The position numbers and the translations under genes were made by a program. From the NCBI RefSeq assembly GCF_000721075.1, contig NZ_JOEQ01000034.1:13780-77779 (forward strand): a stretch of 64,000 nucleotides of DNA, given 5' to 3'. The DNA comes from Streptosporangium amethystogenes (GTDB lineage: Bacteria; Actinomycetota; Actinomycetes; Streptosporangiales; Streptosporangiaceae). The notes beneath the pieces were generated by a model. The model searched no databases. It saw nothing but the letters and a program-made list of their open reading frames with translations, and was not told the origin of the DNA. This document shows positions 6,875 through 14,960 of this stretch, one piece after another; the first letter of the stretch is position 1, and every line of letters starts with the position of its first letter.

Positions 6875-8166
6875 CGCCGCAGCAGGAGGCGGCGGCCGTG
6901 GTGGACGCCGTCCTGGCCGACCTGCCCCGTCACCGCGGCGTGGTCGTGGACTCGCCACCGGGTGCGGGCAAGTCCACGCTGGTGGTCAAGGCCGCAGGGC
7001 ACATCGCCGAGACCGGCGAGCCGCTGATGATCGTCGCGCAGACCAACGAGCAGGTGGACGACCTGGTGGAACGGCTCGCGGCCGAGCATCCCGACCTGGG
7101 GGTCGGCCGGCTCTCGGCGAGCGGCTACATCACGCCCGGCCGTATCCTCGCCCTGCCCAACGTCTCGGTCGCGGGCAAGCTGCCCGACCTGGGGGACCCG
7201 GCCGTGGTGATCGCCACCGCCGACAAGTGGGCATGGATCGGCGACCGCACCTGGCCCTGGGCCATCGTCGACGAGGCCTACCAGATGCGGTCGGACAAGC
7301 TGCTGCGCATCGCCTCACTGTTCGAGCGGTCGTTGTTCGTGGGCGACCCCGGCCAGCTCGACCCGTTCTCGATCGTGGACGGCGACCGCTGGGCGGGCCT
7401 GTCATGGGACCCGGTGCAGAGCGCGGTCTCGGTGCTGCTGCGGCACAACCCCGACCTGCCGGTGCACCGGCTGCCGGTCTCCTGGCGGCTGCCCGCCTCG
7501 GCCGCGCCCGTGGTCTCCGAGGCGTTCTATCCCTTCACCGGGTTCCGCGCGGGGACGGGCCCCGCCGACCGGTCGCTGGAGTTCACGGTGAACGGCATGC
7601 GCACCCCCTTCGACCTGGCACTGGAGGAGGCGGCCGGGTCTGGCTGGGCACTGTACGAGCTGCCCAGCCGCCACACGGTGCGCACCGACGCGGAGGCCGT
7701 GCTGGCGACCGCGAGCCTGGCGACGCGGCTGCTCCAGCGGAGTCCGGTCGCGCACTCCGAGCGCGGCAGCCATCCCGTCACGGCCGACCGGATCGCCATC
7801 GGCGCCGCGCACCGCGACCAGGTGGCCGCGATCAGGGCCGCCGGGGTGCCGCCGGAGATCACGGTGGACACCGCCAACCGCCTGCAGGGCCGGGAGTACG
7901 ACGTGACGATCGTGCTCCATCCCCTCTCCGGGCGGCGCGACGCCACCGCGTTCCACCTGGAGTCGGGGCGGCTGTGCGTGCTCGCCTCCCGGCACCGCCA
8001 CGCCTGCGTCGTGGTGGCCAGGGCGGGCATTCCCGAACTGCTGGACGCCCACCCGTCTGCCGAGCCGGTCCAGCTCGGCGTGCCGGTGAAGTTCCCCGAC
8101 GGCTGGGAGGCCAACCAGGCGGTGCTGGCCCACCTCTCCAAGCACCGGGTGACTCCTGACGACTGA
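6871..8166 (+). CDS. UPF1/Dna2-like superfamily 1 helicase, cassette gene 4
   Basis: A 431-aa SF1 helicase motor with motif I DSPPGAGKST (K34), motif II AIVDEAYQ (D134, E135), motif III FVGDPGQLDP, motif V VDTANRLQGREYDVTIV and motif VI-like LCVLASRHRHACVVV. The layout matches UPF1/Dna2-type 5'-3' helicases. It lacks the N-terminal nuclease of Dna2 and the zinc domain of UPF1; the Cas4-like nuclease of gene 2 and the beta-domain protein of gene 3 could supply these in trans. It would unwind DNA or RNA using ATP. The chosen ATG is the first that leaves motif I at the usual distance from the N-terminus; the frame is open further upstream, but that stretch is low-complexity. Confidence 0.85.
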   Translation: MTPQQEAAAVVDAVLADLPRHRGVVVDSPPGAGKSTLVVKAAGHIAETGEPLMIVAQTNEQVDDLVERLAAEHPDLGVGRLSASGYITPGRILALPNVSVAGKLPDLGDPAVVIATADKWAWIGDRTWPWAIVDEAYQMRSDKLLRIASLFERSLFVGDPGQLDPFSIVDGDRWAGLSWDPVQSAVSVLLRHNPDLPVHRLPVSWRLPASAAPVVSEAFYPFTGFRAGTGPADRSLEFTVNGMRTPFDLALEEAAGSGWALYELPSRHTVRTDAEAVLATASLATRLLQRSPVAHSERGSHPVTADRIAIGAAHRDQVAAIRAAGVPPEITVDTANRLQGREYDVTIVLHPLSGRRDATAFHLESGRLCVLASRHRHACVVVARAGIPELLDAHPSAEPVQLGVPVKFPDGWEANQAVLAHLSKHRVTPDD

Positions 8167-8190
8167 CCTCCCGCCGGCTCGGCCGCGCGT

Positions 8191-9099
8191 TCACAGCCTC
8201 CGCGGGGGAACGGGGTGCCGGTGGGAGTGGTCGACCGCTGGAGCCTCGGGGTGCGCCCTGAGCCGGGCGACGCGCTCGTGGCTCTCCTCGTCCATCGGCG
8301 TGTAGACGACCATCCTCGCCTCCTGCGGCGAGGAGAGCGCCATGCTGGTCGAGGTGGTGCGGATCTGCCCGACCGCGGAGTGACGGAAGATCTTTATGCG
8401 GTTGCCCGGCCTGGCCACGTCGTGGGTGGCCCACATCCTCGCGAACTCACCGCTGGCGGCCGACAGCACGCGGACGAACTCGGTCCAGGCCGGCTCCCCC
8501 AGATGCCGCCCGAACCCGGCGCGCAGGGTGGCGACCATCTGAGCCAGTTCCTCGGCCCGGTTGACGATCGGAGAGCAGCACTCCCGCGCGACGAAGAGCT
8601 GCCAGAGCGCGTTGCGGGTGGCGACCGGCTGGACGACGACGTTGGGGAAGAGGCAGCTGTAGGTCTCGTTCCAGGCCAGCAGGTCGTAGCGGCCGTTGTA
8701 GACGGCGGCGGGGAGCGGGTCGAGCCGGTCGAGGATCACCTGGGTGGCGGGCTCGAGCCCGCCGCAGGTGTCGGGCCCGGGCACGGCCGGCACGTCGGCG
8801 AGCCGGTAGAGGTGCTCGCGCTCGGCCTGGTCCAGCCCGAGGGTGCGGGAGATCGCGTCGAGCACCTGCACGCTGGCGTTGATCGGCCTCCCCTGCTCCA
8901 GCCAGGTGTACCAGGTGACGCCGACCCCGGCGAGCAGGGCGACCTCCTCGCGGCGCAGACCCGGGGTGCGGCGGCGCAGCCCGGGGGGCAGGCCCACGCT
9001 CTCGGGGGCGATGCGTTCCCTGCGGCTGCGCAGGAACGCTCCCAGCTCGGCGCGGCGGGTGCCCGGCACGGTTTTTTGTCTGCCGCCCGGAGTGGTCAT
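8191..9099 (-). CDS. XRE-family regulator with MmyB-like ligand-binding domain
   Basis: A 302-aa protein. The N-terminal helix-turn-helix (about residues 10-75, LGAFLRSRRERIAPESVGLP, LRREEVALLAGVGVTWYTWL, EQGRPINASVQVLDAISRTL) is followed by the conserved MmyB-like C-terminal domain with LPAAVYNGRYDLLAWNETYS and FRHSAVGQIRTTSTSMALSS. These regulators typically control a divergent gene, here the MFS exporter starting at 9208. The 108-base gap carries an inverted repeat suited to be its operator. The ATG was chosen because a GGGGTG ribosome site precedes it; a GTG six bases upstream is possible. The ligand is unknown. Confidence 0.9.
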   Translation of the reverse strand: MTTPGGRQKTVPGTRRAELGAFLRSRRERIAPESVGLPPGLRRRTPGLRREEVALLAGVGVTWYTWLEQGRPINASVQVLDAISRTLGLDQAEREHLYRLADVPAVPGPDTCGGLEPATQVILDRLDPLPAAVYNGRYDLLAWNETYSCLFPNVVVQPVATRNALWQLFVARECCSPIVNRAEELAQMVATLRAGFGRHLGEPAWTEFVRVLSAASGEFARMWATHDVARPGNRIKIFRHSAVGQIRTTSTSMALSSPQEARMVVYTPMDEESHERVARLRAHPEAPAVDHSHRHPVPPRRL

Positions 9100-9144
9100 G
9101 GTCACCCCTTCATGCTGGCCGATGGGCGCCCCGGCTGCCAGGTG

Positions 9145-9166
9145 CTGCCGGTACCAGGATCGGCAG
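9145..9166. promoter_or_regulatory. Inverted repeat in the divergent XRE/MFS promoter region
   Basis: CTGCCG-N10-CGGCAG is a perfect 6-base inverted repeat centred between the two divergent starts. It is a candidate operator for the XRE regulator. Confidence 0.4.
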
Positions 9167-9207
9167 GCTCTCGTTACCCGTATCCGCCAGGTCCCACAGT
9201 CTTGCTC

Positions 9208-10578
9208 ATGACCGTGACATCGGCTCCGGCTCCGGCCGTCCGTACTCCTCCCCCGTGGCTGCTGACGGTGATCCTGACCGGGCAGTTCATGGCGATCCTG
9301 GACGTCTCCATCGTCAACGTCGCCTCCCCGGTGATCCGTGCCGACCTCGGCGCGTCGGGTTCGAGCCTCCAAATGATCATTTCTGGTTACACCATCGCCT
9401 ATGCCATGTTGCTGATCATCGGTGCCCGGCTGGGCGGCCGTCACGGCGGGCGCCGCCTGTTCCTGTACGGCCTGGCGGGCTTCACCGTCGCGTCCCTCGC
9501 CTGCGGGCTGGCCGTCTCGGACGGGCAGCTGATCGCCTTCCGGTTCCTCCAGGGTGCGGGGGCCGCCCTGATGGTGCCCCAGGTGCTGAGCATGATCCAG
9601 ACGAACTTCGAGGGGGCCTCCAGGGCCCGCGCGCTCAGCCTGTACGCCACGGTGATCTCGGGGGCCGCCGTGGTCGGCCAGGTGCTGGGCGGCACGCTGG
9701 TCTCCGCGAACCTGTTCGGCACCACATGGAGGCCGGTGTTCCTGGTGAACGTGCCGGTCGGTCTCTGCCTGCTCGTGCTGGGCGCGCGACTGCTGCCCGC
9801 CGACGGCCCGTCACGCCACCGTGCCCTGGATCTGCCCGGCCTGGTCACGCTCTCACTGGCGGTCAGTCTCCTGGTGGTGCCGCTGGTGCTGGGGCACGAG
9901 CAGGACTGGCCGCTGTGGGGATGGGTCGCCATGGCGGCGAGCGTGGCGCTGGCGGGCATCTTCGTGCTGGTCGAGCGGAGAGCCGCCGCACCGCTGGTGC
10001 CCGCGCGGGTGCTGCGGGCCCCGGGAGTGGTCACGTCGGCGCTGGCGATCTTCGGGTCGATGGCGACCTACGGCGGGTTCCTGTTCACCTCCGCCCTGCA
10101 TCTACAGGGTCCGCTGGATGACGGCCCGCTGGCTGCGGGCCTGGCGTTCGTGCCCGGCGCGGTGGGTTTCGCCGTCGCCAGCCTCAACTGGCGCCGCGTT
10201 CCCGAACGCCTGCACCGCCGTATGGTCGTCACCGCCTTCGCCGTGGCCGGGCTCGGCTACCTGCTCATGTCGCTGGCGCTGAGCGGCGGGGGGCACGGCC
10301 AGCCGCTCCTGGCGGTGGCGTTCGCGGTGGCCGGGCTGGGCCTTGGTGGGGCGTTCAGCCCGGTGCTCGCGGTGGGGCTGGCCCACGCGGCCCCCGCAGA
10401 CGCCCCCGACATCAGCGGGCTGTTCGTCATGGTGACCCAGCTCGGCCAGGTCGTGGGGGTGGCCACGTTCGGCACGCTCTACCTGAGCGGGGGGTCGGCG
10501 ACGGGCACCGGCGTGGCCCTGGCCGTGACGGCCCTGCTCACCGGGGCGTGCGCGCTGCCGCTGCTCCGCCGCCGCTGA
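9208..10578 (+). CDS. MFS transporter, DHA2-type drug exporter
   Basis: A 456-aa integral membrane protein with at least twelve hydrophobic segments. The first segment carries TGQFMAILDVSIVNVASPVI, matching the LDxTIVNVAL signature (motif D1) of DHA2 exporters. The cytoplasmic loop LGGRHGGRRLFLYG is the motif A equivalent, and VVGQVLGGTLVSANLFGTTW corresponds to motif C. It should export small hydrophobic compounds using the proton gradient. The product shares its control region with the divergent MmyB-type regulator. The ATG chosen gives a normal short cytoplasmic leader; the frame is open far upstream but is antisense to the regulator there. Substrate unknown. Confidence 0.92.
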   Translation: MTVTSAPAPAVRTPPPWLLTVILTGQFMAILDVSIVNVASPVIRADLGASGSSLQMIISGYTIAYAMLLIIGARLGGRHGGRRLFLYGLAGFTVASLACGLAVSDGQLIAFRFLQGAGAALMVPQVLSMIQTNFEGASRARALSLYATVISGAAVVGQVLGGTLVSANLFGTTWRPVFLVNVPVGLCLLVLGARLLPADGPSRHRALDLPGLVTLSLAVSLLVVPLVLGHEQDWPLWGWVAMAASVALAGIFVLVERRAAAPLVPARVLRAPGVVTSALAIFGSMATYGGFLFTSALHLQGPLDDGPLAAGLAFVPGAVGFAVASLNWRRVPERLHRRMVVTAFAVAGLGYLLMSLALSGGGHGQPLLAVAFAVAGLGLGGAFSPVLAVGLAHAAPADAPDISGLFVMVTQLGQVVGVATFGTLYLSGGSATGTGVALAVTALLTGACALPLLRRR

Positions 10579-10598
10579 GAGCGCCTTCCCCGCTCGAT

Positions 10599-10619
10599 GG
10601 CGCCGTACCGTGCGGCGCC
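10599..10619. terminator. Bidirectional hairpin between convergent MFS and GNAT genes
   Basis: Perfect inverted repeat GGCGCCG-taccgtg-CGGCGCC in the 53-base gap between the convergent stop codons. Confidence 0.5.
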
Positions 10620-10631
10620 GTGCGGCGCGGG

Positions 10632-11585
10632 TCAGATCGTGCGCCGCCAGACGTCGATGGCCAGCACCTGGCGCATGCCCACCGAGAGGTAGAGGTCGAG
10701 GGCTGGCGTGCTGTTGTTGGCGTCGACGTGCAGGTAGGTGCCGACCCGCCCGCGACGGGCGTCGTCGGCGAACGCCCGGCGCAGCATGAACCGGCCCAGG
10801 CCTCGGCCCCTGAAGGCGGGGAGCACCGCCAGCCTGCGCACGTAGCCGCAGTTCTCGTCCCCCAGGAAGGCGTTGGTCCCAAGCAGCATCGCCACGGGCT
10901 CGCCGTCGAGACGGGCGACCACCAGTTGCGACCAGTCGGTGTTGACCGAGGAGTTCAGCTCGTCGTGCCACTCGTCGTAGTCCTTCGGGGCGAACCCGAA
11001 GTGGTCGGCGAAGCCGGCCTGCTCCACGGCGTGGCCCTGGCGGCGCACCTCCTCGGTGAGCCCGTCGTGCATGGTCATCCCGGGCGGCGGGTCGGGGCGG
11101 CCGTCCGGCCCGGTGTGGTCGGCGCGGAGCCGGATGAAGCTGGTGGCGGCGCTGAAACCACGGGCGGCGGCGACGGCGCGCTTGCCGCTGTCCTCGCGGT
11201 AGAGACCGATGTCCACCACGGCCCGGTCGTGGCCCAGCTCGGCGGCGATCTGCCCGGCCCGCTCGGTCACGGTGTCCCAGAGCGGGCCGGTCAGCTCCGG
11301 CGCGCCGGGGTGCACGACCACGTCGACGTCGACGTTGTCACTGGCGCCCTTGCGGCAGGCCCAGGCCCAGGCCACCAGGCGCCCGCTCTCGTCGTGGACG
11401 AGCCAGCCGTCGGACTCCACGTCGAAGGACGAGTCGTTCAGCTGGTCGGCGACGTCGTCGAGGGTCATGTCGGCCTTGCCGATCACCTGGGTGTCACAGA
11501 GCGAGATCAGCTCGTGGATCTCGGGGGCGTCGGCGGCGGAAGGCCGCCGGGTGAGGTACCCGGCGGCGGGGATGGTCGTCTTCAT
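10632..11585 (-). CDS. Tandem GNAT acetyltransferase
   Basis: A 317-aa protein with two GNAT folds, as in mycothiol-synthase-like acetyltransferases. The N-terminal half (about residues 10-165) is degenerate. The C-terminal half has the acetyl-CoA binding motif A, GYVRRLAVLPAFRGRGLGRF (R-G-x-G-L-G), followed by TYLHVDANNSTPALDLYLSV and GMRQVL, typical of GNAT motif B. The start is the ATG preceded by GAGGGG; a further ATG nine bases upstream is less well placed. The acceptor is unknown. It lies downstream of a DHA2 exporter gene on the same strand (gap 60 bases), so an N-acetylating detoxification role is possible but unproven. Confidence 0.85.
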   Translation of the reverse strand: MKTTIPAAGYLTRRPSAADAPEIHELISLCDTQVIGKADMTLDDVADQLNDSSFDVESDGWLVHDESGRLVAWAWACRKGASDNVDVDVVVHPGAPELTGPLWDTVTERAGQIAAELGHDRAVVDIGLYREDSGKRAVAAARGFSAATSFIRLRADHTGPDGRPDPPPGMTMHDGLTEEVRRQGHAVEQAGFADHFGFAPKDYDEWHDELNSSVNTDWSQLVVARLDGEPVAMLLGTNAFLGDENCGYVRRLAVLPAFRGRGLGRFMLRRAFADDARRGRVGTYLHVDANNSTPALDLYLSVGMRQVLAIDVWRRTI

Positions 11586-11645
11586 GCCCCTCATCGTGGC
11601 GGGGGCGGGTTGGGAATCGCTGGGTCGGAACTTGGGATCGGTTGA

Positions 11646-13220
11646 TCAGTCGAGCACCGGCACCTGGACCTCGGCCTCCTGGGCGCTCTCGGGGCCGCCG
11701 CGCAACGGGATCTCCTTGATGAACGCCGCCAGCAGCGGAACCAGGACGGCGAACACGATCGCCCACCAGAAGACGCCGGAGATGGAGTCGGCCAGCGACT
11801 CCAGGAAGCCGATCCGCACTCCTTCGGGCAGCTCGTGCAGGGCCGCCGGGTTGAACTGGGCGCCGCCGGAGGCCAGCTGCTCGCCCGCGGCGCCCAGCTT
11901 GCTCTCCAGGTTGGAGGTGAGGCGGTTGTTGAAGATCGCGCCGAACAGCGAGACGCCGAACGAGCCGCCGATGGAGCGGAAGAAGGTCGAGGCGCTGCTG
12001 GCGACGCCGAGGTCCTTCTGCTCGACGCTGTTCTGGGCGATCAGCATGGTGGTCTGCATCAGGAAGCCCATGCCGAGGCCGAGCACCGCGATGAACACGC
12101 CGGTCTGCCAGGCGGGTGTGTGAACGTCCATCAGGGACAGCAGCCACATGCCGATCGCCATGATCACGCCGCCGAGAACCGGGTAGATCTTGTACTTGCC
12201 CGTCTGGGTGATGGCGCGGCCGACGAAGAGCGAGACCACCATGGAGGCGCCCATCATCGGGAGCAGCAGCAGGCCGGAGTTGGTGGCCGTGGCTCCCTGG
12301 ACCGTCTGCTGGAACAGCGGCAGGAAGTTGATGACACCGAACATGGCGAAGCCGAGCAGGAAGCCCACACCCGAGATCAGGCTGAAGTTGCGGTCCCGGA
12401 AGACGTTGAGCGGCATGATGGGCTCGGCGGCGCGCTGCTCCACCGGGATGAACAGCCCCAGTGTGACGACGGCGAGTGCCGCCAGGCCGAGGATCTGCGG
12501 CGAGTTCCACCCGTAGTCGTTGCCGCCCCAGGTGGTGATGAGGACCAGCGCGGTGATGCCGACCGAGAGCAGGGCCGCGCCGAGCCAGTCGATGCGGTGC
12601 TCGGTGCGATGCTTGGGCAGTTTCAGCTTGATCGCCAGCAGGGCCAGCGCGACGAACCCGATGGGCAGGTTCACGTAGAAGGCCCAGCGCCAGTCGAGGT
12701 GGTCGGTGATGAACCCGCCGACGAGCGGACCGGCGATCATGGCCAGCGACATCACGGCGGCCATGATGCCCTGGTACTGGCCGCGCTCGCGGGGCGGGAC
12801 GAGGTCTCCGATGATCGCCATGGCGTTGACCAGCAGGCCGCCGGCGCCGAGACCCTGGAACGCCCGGAACGCGATGAGCTGCATCATCCCGTCGGACGGG
12901 CCGCCGAGCATCTGCGAGCCGGCCATGCCGCAGAGCACCGAGCCGATCATGAAGATGCCGATGGAGGCGAGGAAGATGTTCTTCCTGCCGTACAGGTCAC
13001 CGATCTTTCCCCAGATGGGGGTCGAGACGGTGGTGCCGAGCACGTAGGCGGTCACCACCCAGGACAGGTGGGTGAGCCCGCCGAGCTCGCCGACGATGCG
13101 CGGCATCGCGGTACCGACGATCATGTTGTCGAGCATGGCCAGGACCATCGCGAGCATCAGGCCCGGTAGTACCACCATGACCTCGCGGCGCCGCCCCGGT
13201 GCGGCCGCGACCTCGTTCAC
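11646..13220 (-). CDS. MFS transporter, 14-helix DHA2 (EmrB/QacA) drug exporter
   Basis: A 524-aa protein of the usual length for 14-helix DHA2 exporters. Seen are AMVLAMLDNMIVGTAMPRIV in helix 1 (motif D1), GKIGDLYGRKNIFLASIGIF (motif A, G-x-L-a-D-r-x-G-R-k) and IAGPLVGGFITDHLDWRWAF (motif C). The large loop and charged tail are typical. The start is a GTG with AGGGGG upstream. It is divergent from a TetR gene at 13334. The 113-base gap holds two similar 18-base palindromic sites, so TetR repression and ligand-induced export are likely. Confidence 0.93.
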   Translation of the reverse strand: MNEVAAAPGRRREVMVVLPGLMLAMVLAMLDNMIVGTAMPRIVGELGGLTHLSWVVTAYVLGTTVSTPIWGKIGDLYGRKNIFLASIGIFMIGSVLCGMAGSQMLGGPSDGMMQLIAFRAFQGLGAGGLLVNAMAIIGDLVPPRERGQYQGIMAAVMSLAMIAGPLVGGFITDHLDWRWAFYVNLPIGFVALALLAIKLKLPKHRTEHRIDWLGAALLSVGITALVLITTWGGNDYGWNSPQILGLAALAVVTLGLFIPVEQRAAEPIMPLNVFRDRNFSLISGVGFLLGFAMFGVINFLPLFQQTVQGATATNSGLLLLPMMGASMVVSLFVGRAITQTGKYKIYPVLGGVIMAIGMWLLSLMDVHTPAWQTGVFIAVLGLGMGFLMQTTMLIAQNSVEQKDLGVASSASTFFRSIGGSFGVSLFGAIFNNRLTSNLESKLGAAGEQLASGGAQFNPAALHELPEGVRIGFLESLADSISGVFWWAIVFAVLVPLLAAFIKEIPLRGGPESAQEAEVQVPVLD

Positions 13221-13246
13221 TTCGCCCCCTAAAAGAGATCTTGCTT

Positions 13247-13264
13247 ACTTGCCGACCGGTTAGT
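13247..13264. promoter_or_regulatory. TetR operator candidate, site 1
   Basis: ACTTG-N8-TTAGT, an imperfect 18-base palindrome. It lies 27 bases upstream of the MFS start and shares the block CTTACTTG with site 2. Confidence 0.55.
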
Positions 13265-13293
13265 GTCGGATATGCTGGGAATGTAGGCCGCTT

Positions 13294-13311
13294 ACTTGTC
13301 GGCCGTCAAGT
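13294..13311. promoter_or_regulatory. TetR operator candidate, site 2
   Basis: ACTTG-N8-CAAGT, a perfect palindrome in its outer five bases. It lies 22 bases upstream of the tetR ATG, 47 bases from site 1, with the same arm spacing. Confidence 0.6.
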
Positions 13312-13333
13312 TGATTTCTCGGCAAAGGGAACC

Positions 13334-13885
13334 ATGAGGGAACACGTCGACACCCGGACGCGCATTCAGGACGTCGCCCTGACTCTTTTCGTCGAGCAGG
13401 GCTACGAGGCCACCTCGCTCCGCGAGATAGCCGAGGCCCTCGGCGTGACCAAGGCGGCCCTCTACTACCACTTCAAGACCAAGGACGACATCGTCGCCAG
13501 CCTGGCCGAGGACCGGGTACGCGCGGTCGAGGCGCTGCTCGCCTGGGCCGCGTCCCAGCCGCGCACCGAGGAGACCCGCCGCGAACTACTCCGTCGTTAC
13601 TCCGACGACCTGCACCGGGACCGGCACCACGAGATCATGCGGTTCTTCGAGCGCAACCAGACCTCGCTCAAGAACCATCCGACGATGGAGAAGACCCGCC
13701 ACCGGATGCTGGACCTGCTCACATTCCTCGTCGAACCGGACGATCCCACCGCCACTCGGCTGAGAAACTCAATGGCCCTGTTCGCGCTGCACGCCGCATG
13801 GATCGTCCTCGGGGACGACCCGATCTCCGACGAGGAGCGGCGGGCCGCCGCTCTGGAGGTCGCGCTCGACCTCGTCCGGCGGTGA
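13334..13885 (+). CDS. TetR-family repressor of the divergent exporter
   Basis: A 183-aa protein. The N-terminal helix-turn-helix (about residues 6-52, IQDVALTLFVEQGYEATSLR, EIAEALGVTKAALYYHFKTK) is a textbook TetR domain. The helical C-terminal half would bind the inducer. The ATG has AAAGGGA five bases upstream. Its stop overlaps the GTG of the DUF4031 gene. By position it should bind the two operator-like sites in the intergenic region and control both itself and the MFS exporter. Confidence 0.93.
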   Translation: MREHVDTRTRIQDVALTLFVEQGYEATSLREIAEALGVTKAALYYHFKTKDDIVASLAEDRVRAVEALLAWAASQPRTEETRRELLRRYSDDLHRDRHHEIMRFFERNQTSLKNHPTMEKTRHRMLDLLTFLVEPDDPTATRLRNSMALFALHAAWIVLGDDPISDEERRAAALEVALDLVRR

Positions 13886-14199
13886 GCGTACTCATCGACC
13901 CGCCCAACTGGCCGGGTCCGCACGGGCTGTTCTGGTCACACCTGGTCAGCGACAGCTCGACCGAGGAGCTGCACACCTTCGCGGAGGCACTGGGCGTACC
14001 GCCCCGCGCCTTCGACCGCGATCACTACGACGTTCCCCAGACCTTCTACGAGCGGGCCGTCGCGCTGGGCGCGGAGGCCGTCTCCTCACGTGAGCTCATC
14101 ACCCGGCTCATCGGTTCCGGCCTCCGCCGTCGCAAGGTTCGTCCTGGGACCAGTGGCTCTCGCATAGATTCCGAAACCCCGGGAATGACGCCCTCCTGA
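13882..14199 (+). CDS. DUF4031 domain protein
   Basis: A 105-aa protein of the DUF4031 family. Characteristic segments are VLIDPPNWPGPHGLFWSHLV, SDSSTEELHTFAEALGVPPR and FDRDHYDVP. The conserved D, H and W residues suggest a small enzyme, but no function is established. The C-terminal SGLRRRKVRPG is the usual family ending, followed here by about 20 extra residues. It begins with a GTG overlapping the tetR stop (GTGA), so it is translationally coupled to the repressor. Confidence 0.85.
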   Translation: MSVLIDPPNWPGPHGLFWSHLVSDSSTEELHTFAEALGVPPRAFDRDHYDVPQTFYERAVALGAEAVSSRELITRLIGSGLRRRKVRPGTSGSRIDSETPGMTPS

Positions 14200-14230
14200 A
14201 GACATCACCGCACGTCACAAAGGGGATGAC

Positions 14231-14776
14231 ATGCTGAACGCCAAGACGATCGCCTTCCTCGTGGCCCCGGAGGGCATCGAGCAGGTCGAGCTCACCGAGC
14301 CGTGGAACGCCGTCAAGCGGGCCGGGGCCACCCCCAGGCTCATCTCCACCGAACGGGGTCAGGTCCAGGCGTTCAACCACCTCGATCGGGCCGACCGGTT
14401 CCCTGTGGACGCGACGGTCGAGGAGGTCTCCGCCGCCGACTTCGACGGGCTGGTGCTGCCGGGCGGCGTCGCCAATCCCGACCTGCTGCGTACCGTGCCG
14501 GAGGCGGTCGGCTTCGCGAAGGGCTTCTTCGACGCGGGCAAGCCCGTCGCGGCCATCTGCCACGCGCCCTGGACGCTGATCGAGGCAGACGTGGTGCGCG
14601 GCCGCAAGGTCACGTCCTGGCCGAGCCTCGCGACCGACCTGCGCAACGCCGGCGCCAACTGGGAGGACCACGAGGTCGTGATCTGTACCTCGGGCCCGAA
14701 CACGCTGATCACCAGCCGCAAGCCCGACGACCTCAAGGCCTTCTGCCAGGCCACGATCGACGCGTTCTCGGGCTGA
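14231..14776 (+). CDS. PfpI/DJ-1 family type 1 glutamine amidotransferase-like protein
   Basis: A 181-aa DJ-1/PfpI fold protein. The nucleophile elbow is AICHAPW with C110 and H111. E14 (VAPEGIEQVEL) is the conserved glutamate that contacts the nucleophile, and VLPGGVANPD is the conserved loop. Members include YhbO/PfpI-type stress proteins with reported glyoxalase III, deglycase or peptidase activities. The start ATG has AAAGGGG upstream. It lies 31 bases after DUF4031 and ends before a strong hairpin. Confidence 0.9.
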   Translation: MLNAKTIAFLVAPEGIEQVELTEPWNAVKRAGATPRLISTERGQVQAFNHLDRADRFPVDATVEEVSAADFDGLVLPGGVANPDLLRTVPEAVGFAKGFFDAGKPVAAICHAPWTLIEADVVRGRKVTSWPSLATDLRNAGANWEDHEVVICTSGPNTLITSRKPDDLKAFCQATIDAFSG

Positions 14777-14792
14777 GGCGAGAAGTCACAGG

Positions 14793-14822
14793 ACAGCCGG
14801 CCGCCCGAAGCGGACCGGCTGT
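14793..14822 (+). terminator. Hairpin terminator after the PfpI-like gene
   Basis: Outer arms ACAGCCGG and CCGGCTGT with an inner CCGC/GCGG pair. Located 17 bases after the stop. Confidence 0.6.
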
Positions 14823-14960
14823 TCCGCTGCCCTGCCACATTTTTCATGCACCGAACTTTGCCGCCCCTTTCCGATATCCAGAGTCACGATCAACCATCTC
14901 CGGTTAGGACGGGGCGTGCAGGGCAAGCCTTTAGGAGACCGGCTGCGAAAGGAGGACACC

